The notes below the pieces were generated by a model. That model had not been told where the DNA came from. It did not search any database and saw nothing but the letters and a program-made list of their open reading frames with translations. From contig JAJZEC010000020.1 in assembly GCA_021805825.1 (NCBI GenBank), forward strand, positions 1-54,973: 54,973 bases of DNA, in the 5' to 3' direction. A program made the position numbers and the translations under genes. Each line of letters starts with the position of its first letter. The first letter of the stretch is position 1. This DNA comes from Pseudomonadota bacterium. Lineage in GTDB: Bacteria > Pseudomonadota > Gammaproteobacteria > Burkholderiales > Burkholderiaceae_C. This document shows positions 1 to 7,054 of this stretch, piece by piece.

Positions 1-126
1 TCTTGATGCCCATGGTGATCACCCTCGTTTCCTGCTCAAAAATCGAGCAGATTAGGTCAAACACCCTGGTCAGTTTTCGGTCGGCATCAGGCCCGTCAGA
101 TGGTCAGTTTTCAGTCGGCGTCAACA
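1..126 (-). mobile_element. End of an IS21-family insertion sequence, cut by the window edge
   Basis: Two near-identical 23-bp boxes (67-89 and 101-123, core ggtcagttttc, two mismatches) lie 34 bp apart, and the outer one runs into ...gtcaaca, so read leftwards the element starts TGTTGACGCC. Repeated boxes of this sort inside TG...CA tips are typical of IS21-family ends. Further in is a 6-bp hairpin (32-37 with 45-50), then a leftward ATG at 13 preceded by a purine-rich agggtgatcacc, giving M-G-I-K before the window ends. That position fits the first codons of an istA-type transposase. The family call rests on end structure only; the transposase itself lies outside the window, so whether it is intact is unknown. 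Confidence 0.6.
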
Positions 127-208
127 GTCCAGCCTGTCGCAATCGTTGCGCTAGCGCGGGCCGCTGCAAAGCGGCCGGACGAGTTTGGTGAGGGGAATCA
201 GCCCGCGC

Positions 209-760
209 TTAGGCGCAGGCGATCTGAGGCCGTTGGCCCAGGACGCGTGGCGTCAGATTGGCCGAAGGCAGGAAACGGCCTCCCGGCGTGATCACCAGAC
301 TCGGCGGCGGCCATGACCATCGACTGCCTTCCGTGGCGGCCCCCCAGGTGGATGCGAGAACGTGCAGCACGGCCGGCACCAAACGCTGCGCTATGGCCGA
401 GGAGGTAACCAGCCCGACCAAGGCCGCCGGAGAGAGGGCCGCCAAGTGGTAGGCACGGCGCTGGTCTCGCAGCAGACGACGAGTCCCTGCGTGCTTCTTG
501 GCCTGCGCCTCAAAGAATTTGCGCTGCTCTGCCGCTTCTGTACGTCGCAGCAATTCCTCCGACGCGAAGTCTTCTTGCAAGACCGCCTCGATCTCCGCGC
601 GCGCTTCTTCTGACAAATTCGGGTCGTCGAGAATCGTGCCCTGCAGAAGACTCCCAGCCTGCTGATGCGCGTGCGGGCTTTTCGCCTTACCCCGCAGCAC
701 CAAACCATGCCGCCGCAGCGCAAGGGCCGCGGAGAGATTGGGGTGGCAACGGAAGTTCAT
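209..760 (-). CDS. Hypothetical protein, 183 aa, unrecognised
   Basis: No family was recognised. The first 45 residues are basic and polar. Residues about 45-105 are Glu/Lys/Arg/Ala-rich and look helical, possibly coiled coil. A hydrophobic stretch (about 107-135, Ala/Leu/Val-rich) could be a membrane segment. The tail is Pro-rich. The ATG has no clear ribosome binding site, and the Pro-rich C-terminus may be non-coding sequence that happens to be open. It lies in the accessory segment beside the IS21 end, so it may be a cargo gene, a fragment or a chance frame. Other overlapping frames here are shorter and less protein-like. Confidence 0.3.
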   Translation of the reverse strand: MNFRCHPNLSAALALRRHGLVLRGKAKSPHAHQQAGSLLQGTILDDPNLSEEARAEIEAVLQEDFASEELLRRTEAAEQRKFFEAQAKKHAGTRRLLRDQRRAYHLAALSPAALVGLVTSSAIAQRLVPAVLHVLASTWGAATEGSRWSWPPPSLVITPGGRFLPSANLTPRVLGQRPQIACA

Positions 761-891
761 CGGATGGACACGAACGCAGTCAGGCAGCGAAGCCCTTTTT
801 CAAGGCTCGCATGCCTTCACGTCATGCGTCAAGGCCCCGGCGGGCGCACCCAATAGCGTTGCGCATCCGCAACGTTGCAGCGACGGATCCA

Positions 892-913
892 TTTGCTGAC
901 AATTTTGCTGACA
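892..913. repeat. 10-bp direct repeat tttgctgaca, 12-bp period
   Basis: The decamer tttgctgaca occurs at 892-901 and again at 904-913, just beyond the terminator of the tRNA-Ser gene. Short repeats at this place can be part of an integrase arm-site region or an attachment-site scar, but no integrase gene is visible in the window. Confidence 0.5.
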
Positions 914-920
914 GCGGTCG

Positions 921-962
921 GGAAAAATAAAAATCCCCAAGCCATTTCAATAACTTGGGGAT
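921..962 (-). terminator. Rho-independent terminator of tRNA-Ser
   Basis: A perfect 9-bp stem (cttggggat at 954-962 pairing with atccccaag at 933-941, 12-nt loop) is followed on the minus strand by ttttattttt. It begins 6 nt beyond the encoded CCA of the tRNA, so it is almost certainly its terminator. Confidence 0.9.
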
Positions 963-968
963 GCGTGT

Positions 969-1059
969 TGGCGGAGAGAGGGGGATTCGAACCCCCGAAG
1001 GGCTTTGGACCCTTACACGCTTTCCAGGCGTGCGACTTCAACCACTCATCCATCTCTCC
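969..1059 (-). tRNA. serX: tRNA-Ser(GGA)
   Basis: Read leftwards the 91-nt gene has acceptor ggagaga paired with tctctcc, discriminator G (972) and an encoded CCA (971-969). The anticodon loop ctggaaa places anticodon GGA at 1025-1023. A long variable arm (aagggtccaaagccctt) and a gttcgaatc T loop are those of a class II serine tRNA. It lies 68 bp downstream of proC on the same strand, and its 3' end faces the accessory segment and the IS21 end, the arrangement expected when an element integrates at a tRNA 3' end. Any apparent protein frame across it is a translation of the tRNA. Confidence 0.95.
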
Positions 1060-1127
1060 GGGCAGCCCGACATCCTAGCAGCAGCGCGGCTCGCGCGGCG
1101 GCGCGGGATCGCGGGGGCTCCAGGATC

Positions 1128-1958
1128 TCAGGAATCCCGCTCCAGCGCGTCGGCCAGATCGGCCGAACGCCGCGCGGCGGCGCGCAGCGCCTCGGCGAAG
1201 GCGCCCGCGACATCGCGCGCGCCCAGCACCTGCAACGCGGCTGCGGTGGTTCCGCCCTGGCTGGTGACCTGCTCGCGCAGGCGCGCCGGGCTCAGTGGCG
1301 AGGCTTCGGCCAGCGCAGCCGCTCCACCCACCGTGGCCAGCGCGAGCCGATGGGCTACCGCCTCCGACAGGCCGAGCTCCACGCCACCGGCGATCATCAT
1401 TTCCATCAGGTAGAACACATAGGCCGGCCCGGATCCGGACACCGCGGTCACCGCGTCCAGCGCCGCCTCCTGCTCGACCCACACCACGCTGCCCGCGGCG
1501 CGCAGCACCTGTTCGGCGCGCGCGCGCGCGCCTTCCCCGCAGGCGGGATTGGCATACACGCCGGACACCCCGCGGCCGACCAACGCCGGGGTGTTGGGCA
1601 TCGCCCGCACGACCTGCGAGGCGCCCACCAGGCGCTCGATGGCCGCACAGCGCACTCCGGCCATGATGCTGAGCTGCAGGGCCCGCGCCGCCCCGGCCGC
1701 GCGCGCGCGCAGCGCCCGCGCGGCCTCGGCGAATTGCTGGGGCTTGACGGCCCAGACGAGCAGCTCGGCGGCCTCCAGCGGGGCATCGGGCTCGGGCTGG
1801 ACGCGAACCCCGAACTGCTGCTGCAGAAAGTCACGCCGGGCCTGCTGCGGCTCGACGACGAGCAGTCGTCGGGCATCGACCCCGGCATGGCGCAAGCCGC
1901 CGACGATCGCGCCGGCCATGTTGCCGCCGCCGATGAAGGCCATCACGAAATCGTTCAT
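1128..1958 (-). CDS. proC: Pyrroline-5-carboxylate reductase
   Basis: The product (276 aa) catalyses the last step of proline synthesis, NAD(P)H reduction of 1-pyrroline-5-carboxylate, in the cytoplasm. The N-terminal dinucleotide fold shows FIGGGNMAG (residues 8-16). The C-terminal domain has the family signature around 170-200 (VSGSGPAYVFYLMEMM), and SQGGTT lies near residue 235. The length is normal for the family. The ATG at 1958 places the glycine loop at the usual distance from the N-terminus; upstream in-frame starts (1967, 2039) would add unconserved residues. tRNA-Ser follows on the same strand, and an Lrp-type regulator diverges across about 325 bp. Confidence 0.95.
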   Translation of the reverse strand: MNDFVMAFIGGGNMAGAIVGGLRHAGVDARRLLVVEPQQARRDFLQQQFGVRVQPEPDAPLEAAELLVWAVKPQQFAEAARALRARAAGAARALQLSIMAGVRCAAIERLVGASQVVRAMPNTPALVGRGVSGVYANPACGEGARARAEQVLRAAGSVVWVEQEAALDAVTAVSGSGPAYVFYLMEMMIAGGVELGLSEAVAHRLALATVGGAAALAEASPLSPARLREQVTSQGGTTAAALQVLGARDVAGAFAEALRAAARRSADLADALERDS

Positions 1959-2124
1959 GGCTTGCATTATCGCCGGCCGGCCGCGCCGGGCCCAGCCCAC
2001 GATGCGCTCAAGGCCATGGCCGCGCGCATCGACAGGCACGCCCTACGTCGCCCTCTCCGAAAGAGTACCGACAATTGACGAGGGTTTACCCTTTGGGTGC
2101 TTGCGGTTCGCAGGCGATTGCGCG

Positions 2125-2153
2125 TTGAATGGCCTACATCATGCAAGACTAAT
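2125..2153 (+). promoter_or_regulatory. Candidate sigma-70 promoter for the Lrp-family gene
   Basis: TTGAAT (2125-2130) and ACTAAT (2148-2153) are separated by 17 bp. The match to TTGACA/TATAAT is moderate. It lies about 130 bp upstream of the start codon. Confidence 0.45.
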
Positions 2154-2174
2154 GTGTCGTCGGCTTTCGGGATC

Positions 2175-2190
2175 AGCGACAATAGTCGCT
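2175..2190. promoter_or_regulatory. Perfect inverted repeat, possible operator
   Basis: AGCGAC-AATA-GTCGCT is a perfect 6+4+6 inverted repeat just downstream of the candidate promoter and about 95 bp upstream of the regulator start. It could be an autoregulatory binding site or a hairpin in the leader. Confidence 0.4.
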
Positions 2191-2282
2191 TGGCTGCGCG
2201 AACCGCCCCATTGCCACGCCCCAGTCGATGCGCCGATGCGGTGCATTCGACCGGTCCACCCGACTTCCGGAGATCGCAAACC

Positions 2283-2759
2283 ATGAAAGATGCCGCCAGC
2301 GCCCTGGATCGCGTCGACCGACGCATTCTCGCCCTGCTGCAGGACGACGGCCGCATGTCCAATCTCGCGCTGGCGCAGGCGGTGCACCTGTCGCCGACGG
2401 CCGTGCTCGAGCGCGTGCGCAGGCTGGTGCGCGAGCAGTTCATCCTGGGTTACGAGGCGCGCCTGAACCCGCACAAGCTCGGCGCTTCCCTGATGGTCTG
2501 CATCGAGGTGCTGCTCGACCGCGCCAGCCCCGACGTGTTCGAGCGCTTCAAGCAGGCTGCGCGCGAGCGCCCCGAAATCCTCGAGTGCTACCTGATCGCC
2601 GGCGATTTCGATTACCTGCTGAAGACCCGCGTGGGCGACATGGACGCCTACCGCGACTTCCTCAACAAGATCCTGCTGGCGCTGCCGGGCATTCGTGAGA
2701 CGCGCAGCTACGTGGTGATGGAGGAGGTCAAGAGCAGCCACGCGCTGCAGGTCGAGTAG
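2283..2759 (+). CDS. Lrp/AsnC family transcriptional regulator
   Basis: A 158-aa DNA-binding regulator. Residues about 5-60 form the winged helix-turn-helix (LDRVDRRILALLQDDGRMSN ... VHLSPTAVLERVRRL). Residues about 65-150 form the ligand-binding RAM domain, with the typical ECYLIAGDFDYLLK stretch in its middle. Family members sense amino acids and assemble as dimers to octamers. The regulon cannot be told from the sequence. Proline metabolism is a reasonable guess, because proC diverges from it and some Lrp homologues control proline degradation, but no putA is present. The ATG at 2283 has GGAG 10 nt upstream; earlier in-frame starts add unrelated residues. It converges with oxyR. Confidence 0.9.
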   Translation: MKDAASALDRVDRRILALLQDDGRMSNLALAQAVHLSPTAVLERVRRLVREQFILGYEARLNPHKLGASLMVCIEVLLDRASPDVFERFKQAARERPEILECYLIAGDFDYLLKTRVGDMDAYRDFLNKILLALPGIRETRSYVVMEEVKSSHALQVE

Positions 2760-2791
2760 GACGGGCGGCAGCGCAGCAGGCCTCGCCTCCT

Positions 2792-3769
2792 TCAGCCCAC
2801 CGCCGCAAGCACCGCCTGCAACGGCTCCTGGGCCTTGCCCAGCTTGCGCACGCCTTCCGGGAGTTCGCATTCCAGCACCGCGCGGCGCAGTGCCTCGACG
2901 GCAGCGGTGCGGGTGAAGGTCTTGCGCCAGGCCAGAACCACCCTGCGCGACGGAACCGGCTCGCAGAAGGGCACATAGCGGATCGGCCCATCGCCGCCGG
3001 CGTCGGCATCGCGCTGCGCGGACATCCAGGGCAGGATCGTGATTCCCATGCCGGAGGCGACCATGTGCTTGATGGTTTCCAGCGAGGAGCCCTCGAAGCT
3101 CCTGCGGATGCCGTCGGATCCCGGAGAGAATCGGGCGAACTCCGGGCACACCTCGAGCACGTGGTCGCGAAAGCAATGCCCGGTTCCGAGCAGCAGCATG
3201 GTTTCGTCGCGAATCTGCTCGCTGCGCAGCGGCCCGCCATGCGCAAGGCGGTGCCCACGCGGTACCGCGACCACGAAGGGCTCGTCGTACAGCGCCGCCA
3301 TCGCCAGCCCCTGATCGGGGAAGGGCTCGGCCAGCACCGCGACATCGAGTTCCCCGTTGCGCAGCATTTCCAGGAGCCGAACGGTCAGCTGCTCCTGCAG
3401 CAGCAAGGGCATCTGGGGCGTGCGCTCGATCACCCGGCGCACCAGAGCCGGCAACAGGTAGGGCGCGATGGTATAGATCACCCCGACGCGCAACGGGCCG
3501 GCCAGCGGATCCTTGCCGCGCTTGGCGATCTCCCGGATGGCCGACGACTGCTCCAGCACCCGCTGCGCCTGCTCGATGATCTCGGCACCGAGCGGGGTGA
3601 TGCTGATCTCGCCGCCGCCGCGTTCGAAGATCTTCAGGTCGAGTTCGTCTTCCAGCTTCTTGATCGCCACGGAAAGCGTCGGCTGGCTGACAAAGCATGC
3701 CTCGGCGGCGCGCCCGAAGTGGCGTTCACGGGCTACCGCGACGATGTAGCGCAGTTCGGTCAGTGTCAT
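2792..3769 (-). CDS. oxyR: Hydrogen peroxide-responsive LysR regulator OxyR
   Basis: A 325-aa LysR-type activator of peroxide-defence genes. The N-terminal helix-turn-helix (MTLTELRYIVAVARERHFGR, then SQPTLSVAIKKLEDEL) is followed by the effector domain. The motif GTGHCFRDHVLEVC carries the two redox cysteines. With the ATG at 3769 they fall at residues 199 and 208, the E. coli OxyR numbers, which supports this start over the ATG nine bases upstream (3778). It reacts with peroxide through a C199-C208 disulfide (known for the family). Only about 60 bp separate it from recG upstream on the same strand, so read-through from recG is likely. No catalase or ahpC gene is nearby. Confidence 0.95.
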   Translation of the reverse strand: MTLTELRYIVAVARERHFGRAAEACFVSQPTLSVAIKKLEDELDLKIFERGGGEISITPLGAEIIEQAQRVLEQSSAIREIAKRGKDPLAGPLRVGVIYTIAPYLLPALVRRVIERTPQMPLLLQEQLTVRLLEMLRNGELDVAVLAEPFPDQGLAMAALYDEPFVVAVPRGHRLAHGGPLRSEQIRDETMLLLGTGHCFRDHVLEVCPEFARFSPGSDGIRRSFEGSSLETIKHMVASGMGITILPWMSAQRDADAGGDGPIRYVPFCEPVPSRRVVLAWRKTFTRTAAVEALRRAVLECELPEGVRKLGKAQEPLQAVLAAVG

Positions 3770-3830
3770 AGCTTCCATTGAAGCATATTCGCCGTCACAT
3801 GCCTGCAAGCTATTGAACAGCGACGGCGCT

Positions 3831-5915
3831 TCAGGCTGCCAGCCAGTCCGCGCCTCCGCCCAGCCAGCGTCGCAGGTGCTCGCGCGCGGCCTGCGGGTGT
3901 TGGCGCAACAGATCCGCCGAAGCCTCGCGCGCCAGTTCCAGCAGATCCTCGTCGGCCCGCAGGTCGGCGTGGCGCAGTCCCTGCAAGCCGGACTGGCGCT
4001 GACCGAGCAACTCTCCCGGGCCGCGCAACTCCAGGTCGCGTTGCGCCAGCACGAAGCCGTCGGTGCTGTCGTGCAGGGCCTGCAGGCGCGCTCTGCCGGT
4101 GGCGGACAGCGGCTCGGAGAACAGCAGCAGGCATTGCGCGGGCTGGCTGCCGCGACCCACGCGGCCGCGCAACTGGTGCAACTGCGACAGACCGAAGCGC
4201 TCGGCATGCTCGATCACCATCAACGTCGCCTCCGGCACGTCGACCCCGACCTCGATCACCGTGGTGGCCACCAGCAGCCGCAGGCGCGCCGCGGCGAAAT
4301 CGGCCATCACCTGTGCCTTCTGCGCCGCAGGCATGCGTCCGTGCAACAGCCCGACGCGGTCGGCCTGCGCGCCCAGCAGGCCTTGCAGTTCGGCATGCGT
4401 GGCCAGGGCATCGCGCAACTCCTGGCGTGCGCTGCCGGCGGACTGCGGCGCATCGGCCGCCGGCTCGACCAGCGGACAGACCCAGTACCCCTGGCGGCCG
4501 GCCAGCACCAGGTCGCGCACGCGCTGCATCACCTGCTCGCGGCGCTGCTCGGAGAACAGACGCGTGCGCACAGCCTGGCGCCCGGCCGGAGGGTGCGCGA
4601 TGGTCGAGATGTCGAGATCGCCGAACACGGCCATCGCCAGGGTGCGGGGAATCGGCGTCGCGCTCATCATCAGCAGGTGCGGCTGGCGTTGCTCGCCGGC
4701 GCCCTTGGCGCGCAAGCTCAGGCGTTGCGCGACGCCGAATCGATGCTGCTCGTCGACCACCGCCAGCGCAAGGCGGGCGAAGCGCACCTTGTCCTGGATC
4801 ACGGCATGCGTGCCGACAACCAGCGCCGCCTCGCCGCTGGCCGCGCGCGCCAGCTCGGCCTCGCGCTCGCGGCGCGACTGCCCGCCGCGCAGCCAGGCCA
4901 CACCCACCCCCAGCGGCTGCAGCCACTGCGCCAGCCGGCGCAGGTGCTGGGCGGCCAGGATGTCGGTCGGCGCCATCAGCGCGCATTGCATGCCGTGGTC
5001 GATGGCCTGCGCCGCGGCCAAGGCGGCCACCACGGTCTTGCCGCTGCCGACGTCGCCCTGCAGCAGCCGGTGCATCGGCTGCTCGCGCTGCAGATCGGCG
5101 GCGATCTCGGACACGCATGCGCCCTGGTCGGCGGTGAGCTCGAAGGGCAAGGCGCGCAGCAGCCGCTGCACCAGCCCCTGGCCGCGCGACGCCAGCGGCC
5201 ATGCCCGCTGCTCGGCGCGCCGGGCCCGCGCCAGATGCTGCGCCAGCTGCTGGGCCAGCAGCTCATCGAACTTCACCCGGCGCCATGCCGGGTGGTTGCG
5301 CTGCTCGAGCTGCTCCAGCGCGACCTCGGGGGGCGGGGCATGCAGCCATTGCAGCGCCTGCGCGATCGAGGGCAGTTGCAGGCGCCCGAGCCATTCCGGA
5401 GGCAGCCAGTCGCGCATGTCCAGGCGCTGCAGCGCGGCGGCCACCGCCTTGCGCAACCAGGCCTGGCTGACCCCGGCGGCCGCCGGATAGATGGGGGTCA
5501 GGCTGCGCGGCAGCGGGGTGTCGGCAGCGCAGGCGTGGCACACCGGGTGCACCATTTCGACGCCGAACAGACCCTGCCTGGGCTCGCCGCGGATGCGCAG
5601 CATGCGACCGTCTGCGAACTGGCGGTTCCAGCTGGCGTAGAAGTGGAAAAAACGCAGCTCCAGGCTCGCGCCGCCGTCCTCCACGACCACACGCAGCACC
5701 CGCCTGCGCCCGGCCATCACCTCGGCCCGAACCACCCGCGCCTGCACCACCGCCACGCGCCCGGGCTGCAGCGCGGCAATCGGCGTGATGCGGGTTTCGT
5801 CGACATAGTGCAGCGGCAGGTGCAAGGCGTAGTCCCAGTCGCTGTGCAAGCCCAGGCGCTCGCCGGGCGCGGTCGACGGCTTGCCAGCGCCTGCGTTGCG
5901 CGAAGCCTGGCTCAC
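3831..5915 (-). CDS. recG: ATP-dependent DNA helicase RecG
   Basis: A 694-aa branch-migration helicase that remodels stalled replication forks and Holliday junctions. The N-terminal wedge/OB region spans about 1-220. The helicase core has Walker A GDVGSGKT (near 288), DEQH box VVDEQHRFG (near 386), SATPIPRT and the C-terminal QLRGRVGRG motif. The length matches E. coli RecG. The start is taken as GTG at 5915, whose GTGA overlaps the stop of the upstream metallo-hydrolase, giving translational coupling; no in-frame ATG gives a normal N-terminus. oxyR follows in the same direction. The long open frame on the opposite strand is a high-GC shadow. Confidence 0.95.
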   Translation of the reverse strand: MSQASRNAGAGKPSTAPGERLGLHSDWDYALHLPLHYVDETRITPIAALQPGRVAVVQARVVRAEVMAGRRRVLRVVVEDGGASLELRFFHFYASWNRQFADGRMLRIRGEPRQGLFGVEMVHPVCHACAADTPLPRSLTPIYPAAAGVSQAWLRKAVAAALQRLDMRDWLPPEWLGRLQLPSIAQALQWLHAPPPEVALEQLEQRNHPAWRRVKFDELLAQQLAQHLARARRAEQRAWPLASRGQGLVQRLLRALPFELTADQGACVSEIAADLQREQPMHRLLQGDVGSGKTVVAALAAAQAIDHGMQCALMAPTDILAAQHLRRLAQWLQPLGVGVAWLRGGQSRREREAELARAASGEAALVVGTHAVIQDKVRFARLALAVVDEQHRFGVAQRLSLRAKGAGEQRQPHLLMMSATPIPRTLAMAVFGDLDISTIAHPPAGRQAVRTRLFSEQRREQVMQRVRDLVLAGRQGYWVCPLVEPAADAPQSAGSARQELRDALATHAELQGLLGAQADRVGLLHGRMPAAQKAQVMADFAAARLRLLVATTVIEVGVDVPEATLMVIEHAERFGLSQLHQLRGRVGRGSQPAQCLLLFSEPLSATGRARLQALHDSTDGFVLAQRDLELRGPGELLGQRQSGLQGLRHADLRADEDLLELAREASADLLRQHPQAAREHLRRWLGGGADWLAA

Positions 5916-6874
5916 GCCGACTCCGCGGCGTCCGCCTGCGGGTCGCCGACGAAGGCGCCGCGCTGCACCGCGGCGCCGCCGGCCAGCAGGGCTTCGAGGC
6001 ATTCGGCAAAGGCCTGCTCCGCATCGACGCCCTGGCCATGGTTGCGCACCGTCGCCCGCACCAGCGACGTGGACACGAACCATTGCCGCAACTGCGACAG
6101 CGGCACCATCGATTCCTGCTCGAGCAGATGGAACTTCAGCAGCACCCGCAGCGCATGCCAGGCGTGGCGCCGAGGATCGGCCTCGAACAGATCCAGTCGG
6201 GCGTGGGCACGCGCCAAGGCAGCATCCACATCGTCGAATGCCGCGCCATGGCCGGGAATCACCGCTGCCGGACGCAGCTCCTGCATGCGCCGCAGGGTGC
6301 GGCGCTGGCCCGCGAAGCCTTCGCCCGAGCCATCGAGTTCGGGAAAGAGCACGCCGAATCCGTAGCGCCACAGGGCGTCGCCACTGATCAGCAGGCGCGC
6401 CTCGGGCTGGAACAGCATCAGCGCGTGGTTGTCGTGCCCGGCAGCGGCATGCACCTGCCATGCCATGCCGGCGAGCTGCAGCACATCGCCATCCGCGTAG
6501 CTGGACGCGGCGCGGAAGCTCTGCGCCTGCTGGCCCGTCTGCACGAAGCTCAGCCCGGATTCGTCCCAGTCGTTGACCGCCTGCAATTCGCCGGCTGGAA
6601 CGACGATCGCGCACTGCGCAGGGCCGCCGTGCTCCTGCTGCAACGCCGAGTTGCCCCCGCAATGATCCGAGTGCAGGTGGGTGTTGACGATGCGCAGCAG
6701 TCGCCTGCCCTGCAGCGCTGCGCGCACGCCGTCGCAGGTCTGGCGGCAGCGCACGACATGGCCGGTATCGATCACACTGGCCGAATCGGGGTCATCGAGG
6801 CAGACCACGGAATTCGCGCTGAGCCAGTCATGCTCCAGCAGGTGGATCGAGGGGGGCAGGCGGACAGGGTGCAT
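5912..6874 (-). CDS. MBL-fold metallo-hydrolase
   Basis: A 320-aa protein of the metallo-beta-lactamase fold. All metal-binding motifs are present: THLHSDHCGG (about 64-73), a later His in GHDNHAL, SGDALW and a C-terminal PGHG. The tail (about 210-320) is an extra helical domain of the sort seen in hydroxyacylglutathione-hydrolase-like relatives. The substrate is unknown; thioester or acyl-glutathione hydrolysis is possible. It is the first gene of the leftward group with recG and oxyR and overlaps recG by 4 bp. An ATG at 6904 would add ten residues; neither start has a strong ribosome binding site. Confidence 0.8.
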   Translation of the reverse strand: MHPVRLPPSIHLLEHDWLSANSVVCLDDPDSASVIDTGHVVRCRQTCDGVRAALQGRRLLRIVNTHLHSDHCGGNSALQQEHGGPAQCAIVVPAGELQAVNDWDESGLSFVQTGQQAQSFRAASSYADGDVLQLAGMAWQVHAAAGHDNHALMLFQPEARLLISGDALWRYGFGVLFPELDGSGEGFAGQRRTLRRMQELRPAAVIPGHGAAFDDVDAALARAHARLDLFEADPRRHAWHALRVLLKFHLLEQESMVPLSQLRQWFVSTSLVRATVRNHGQGVDAEQAFAECLEALLAGGAAVQRGAFVGDPQADAAESA

Positions 6875-7054
6875 CACGGGAACAGGCAGAAGGCGCCGCA
6901 GCATGCGCGACGAGCGGATCGGGTGGACGGGACGGGGCGGCGCGATGTCTGGCGCGACGGCCCCGGCTGCCTTAGCATAAGAGCAAAGTCGGGCGCAGGC
7001 GCGACTGCCCCGTCGCCGCCCGCCTCGCGAAGGCCCTTGCCCATCGGCTGCGAC

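Larger units (their letters stand above)
127..968. other. Accessory segment between IS end and tRNA-Ser
   Basis: This 840-bp stretch holds one weakly supported open frame (209-760), a 10-bp direct repeat and the tRNA terminator. Nothing in 127-208 or 761-891 looks like a gene or a recognisable signal. Its place between an insertion sequence and the 3' end of a tRNA gene suggests the edge of an integrated island or its scar; that is inference. Confidence 0.4.
1959..2282. other. Divergent proC / Lrp-family intergenic region
   Basis: No gene is seen in these 324 bases. The half next to the regulator is noticeably less GC-rich than its surroundings and carries the promoter-like boxes and inverted repeat listed separately. 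No clear promoter for proC was identified. Confidence 0.6.

Noticed and set aside
829-1053. 74-codon open frame over the tRNA-Ser gene
   Set aside because: It is translated tRNA and terminator sequence.
3813-6365. 850-codon open frame on the plus strand opposite recG
   Set aside because: It mirrors recG codon positions, is Gln/Arg/His/Leu-rich low-complexity protein, and recG has all helicase motifs; a high-GC shadow.
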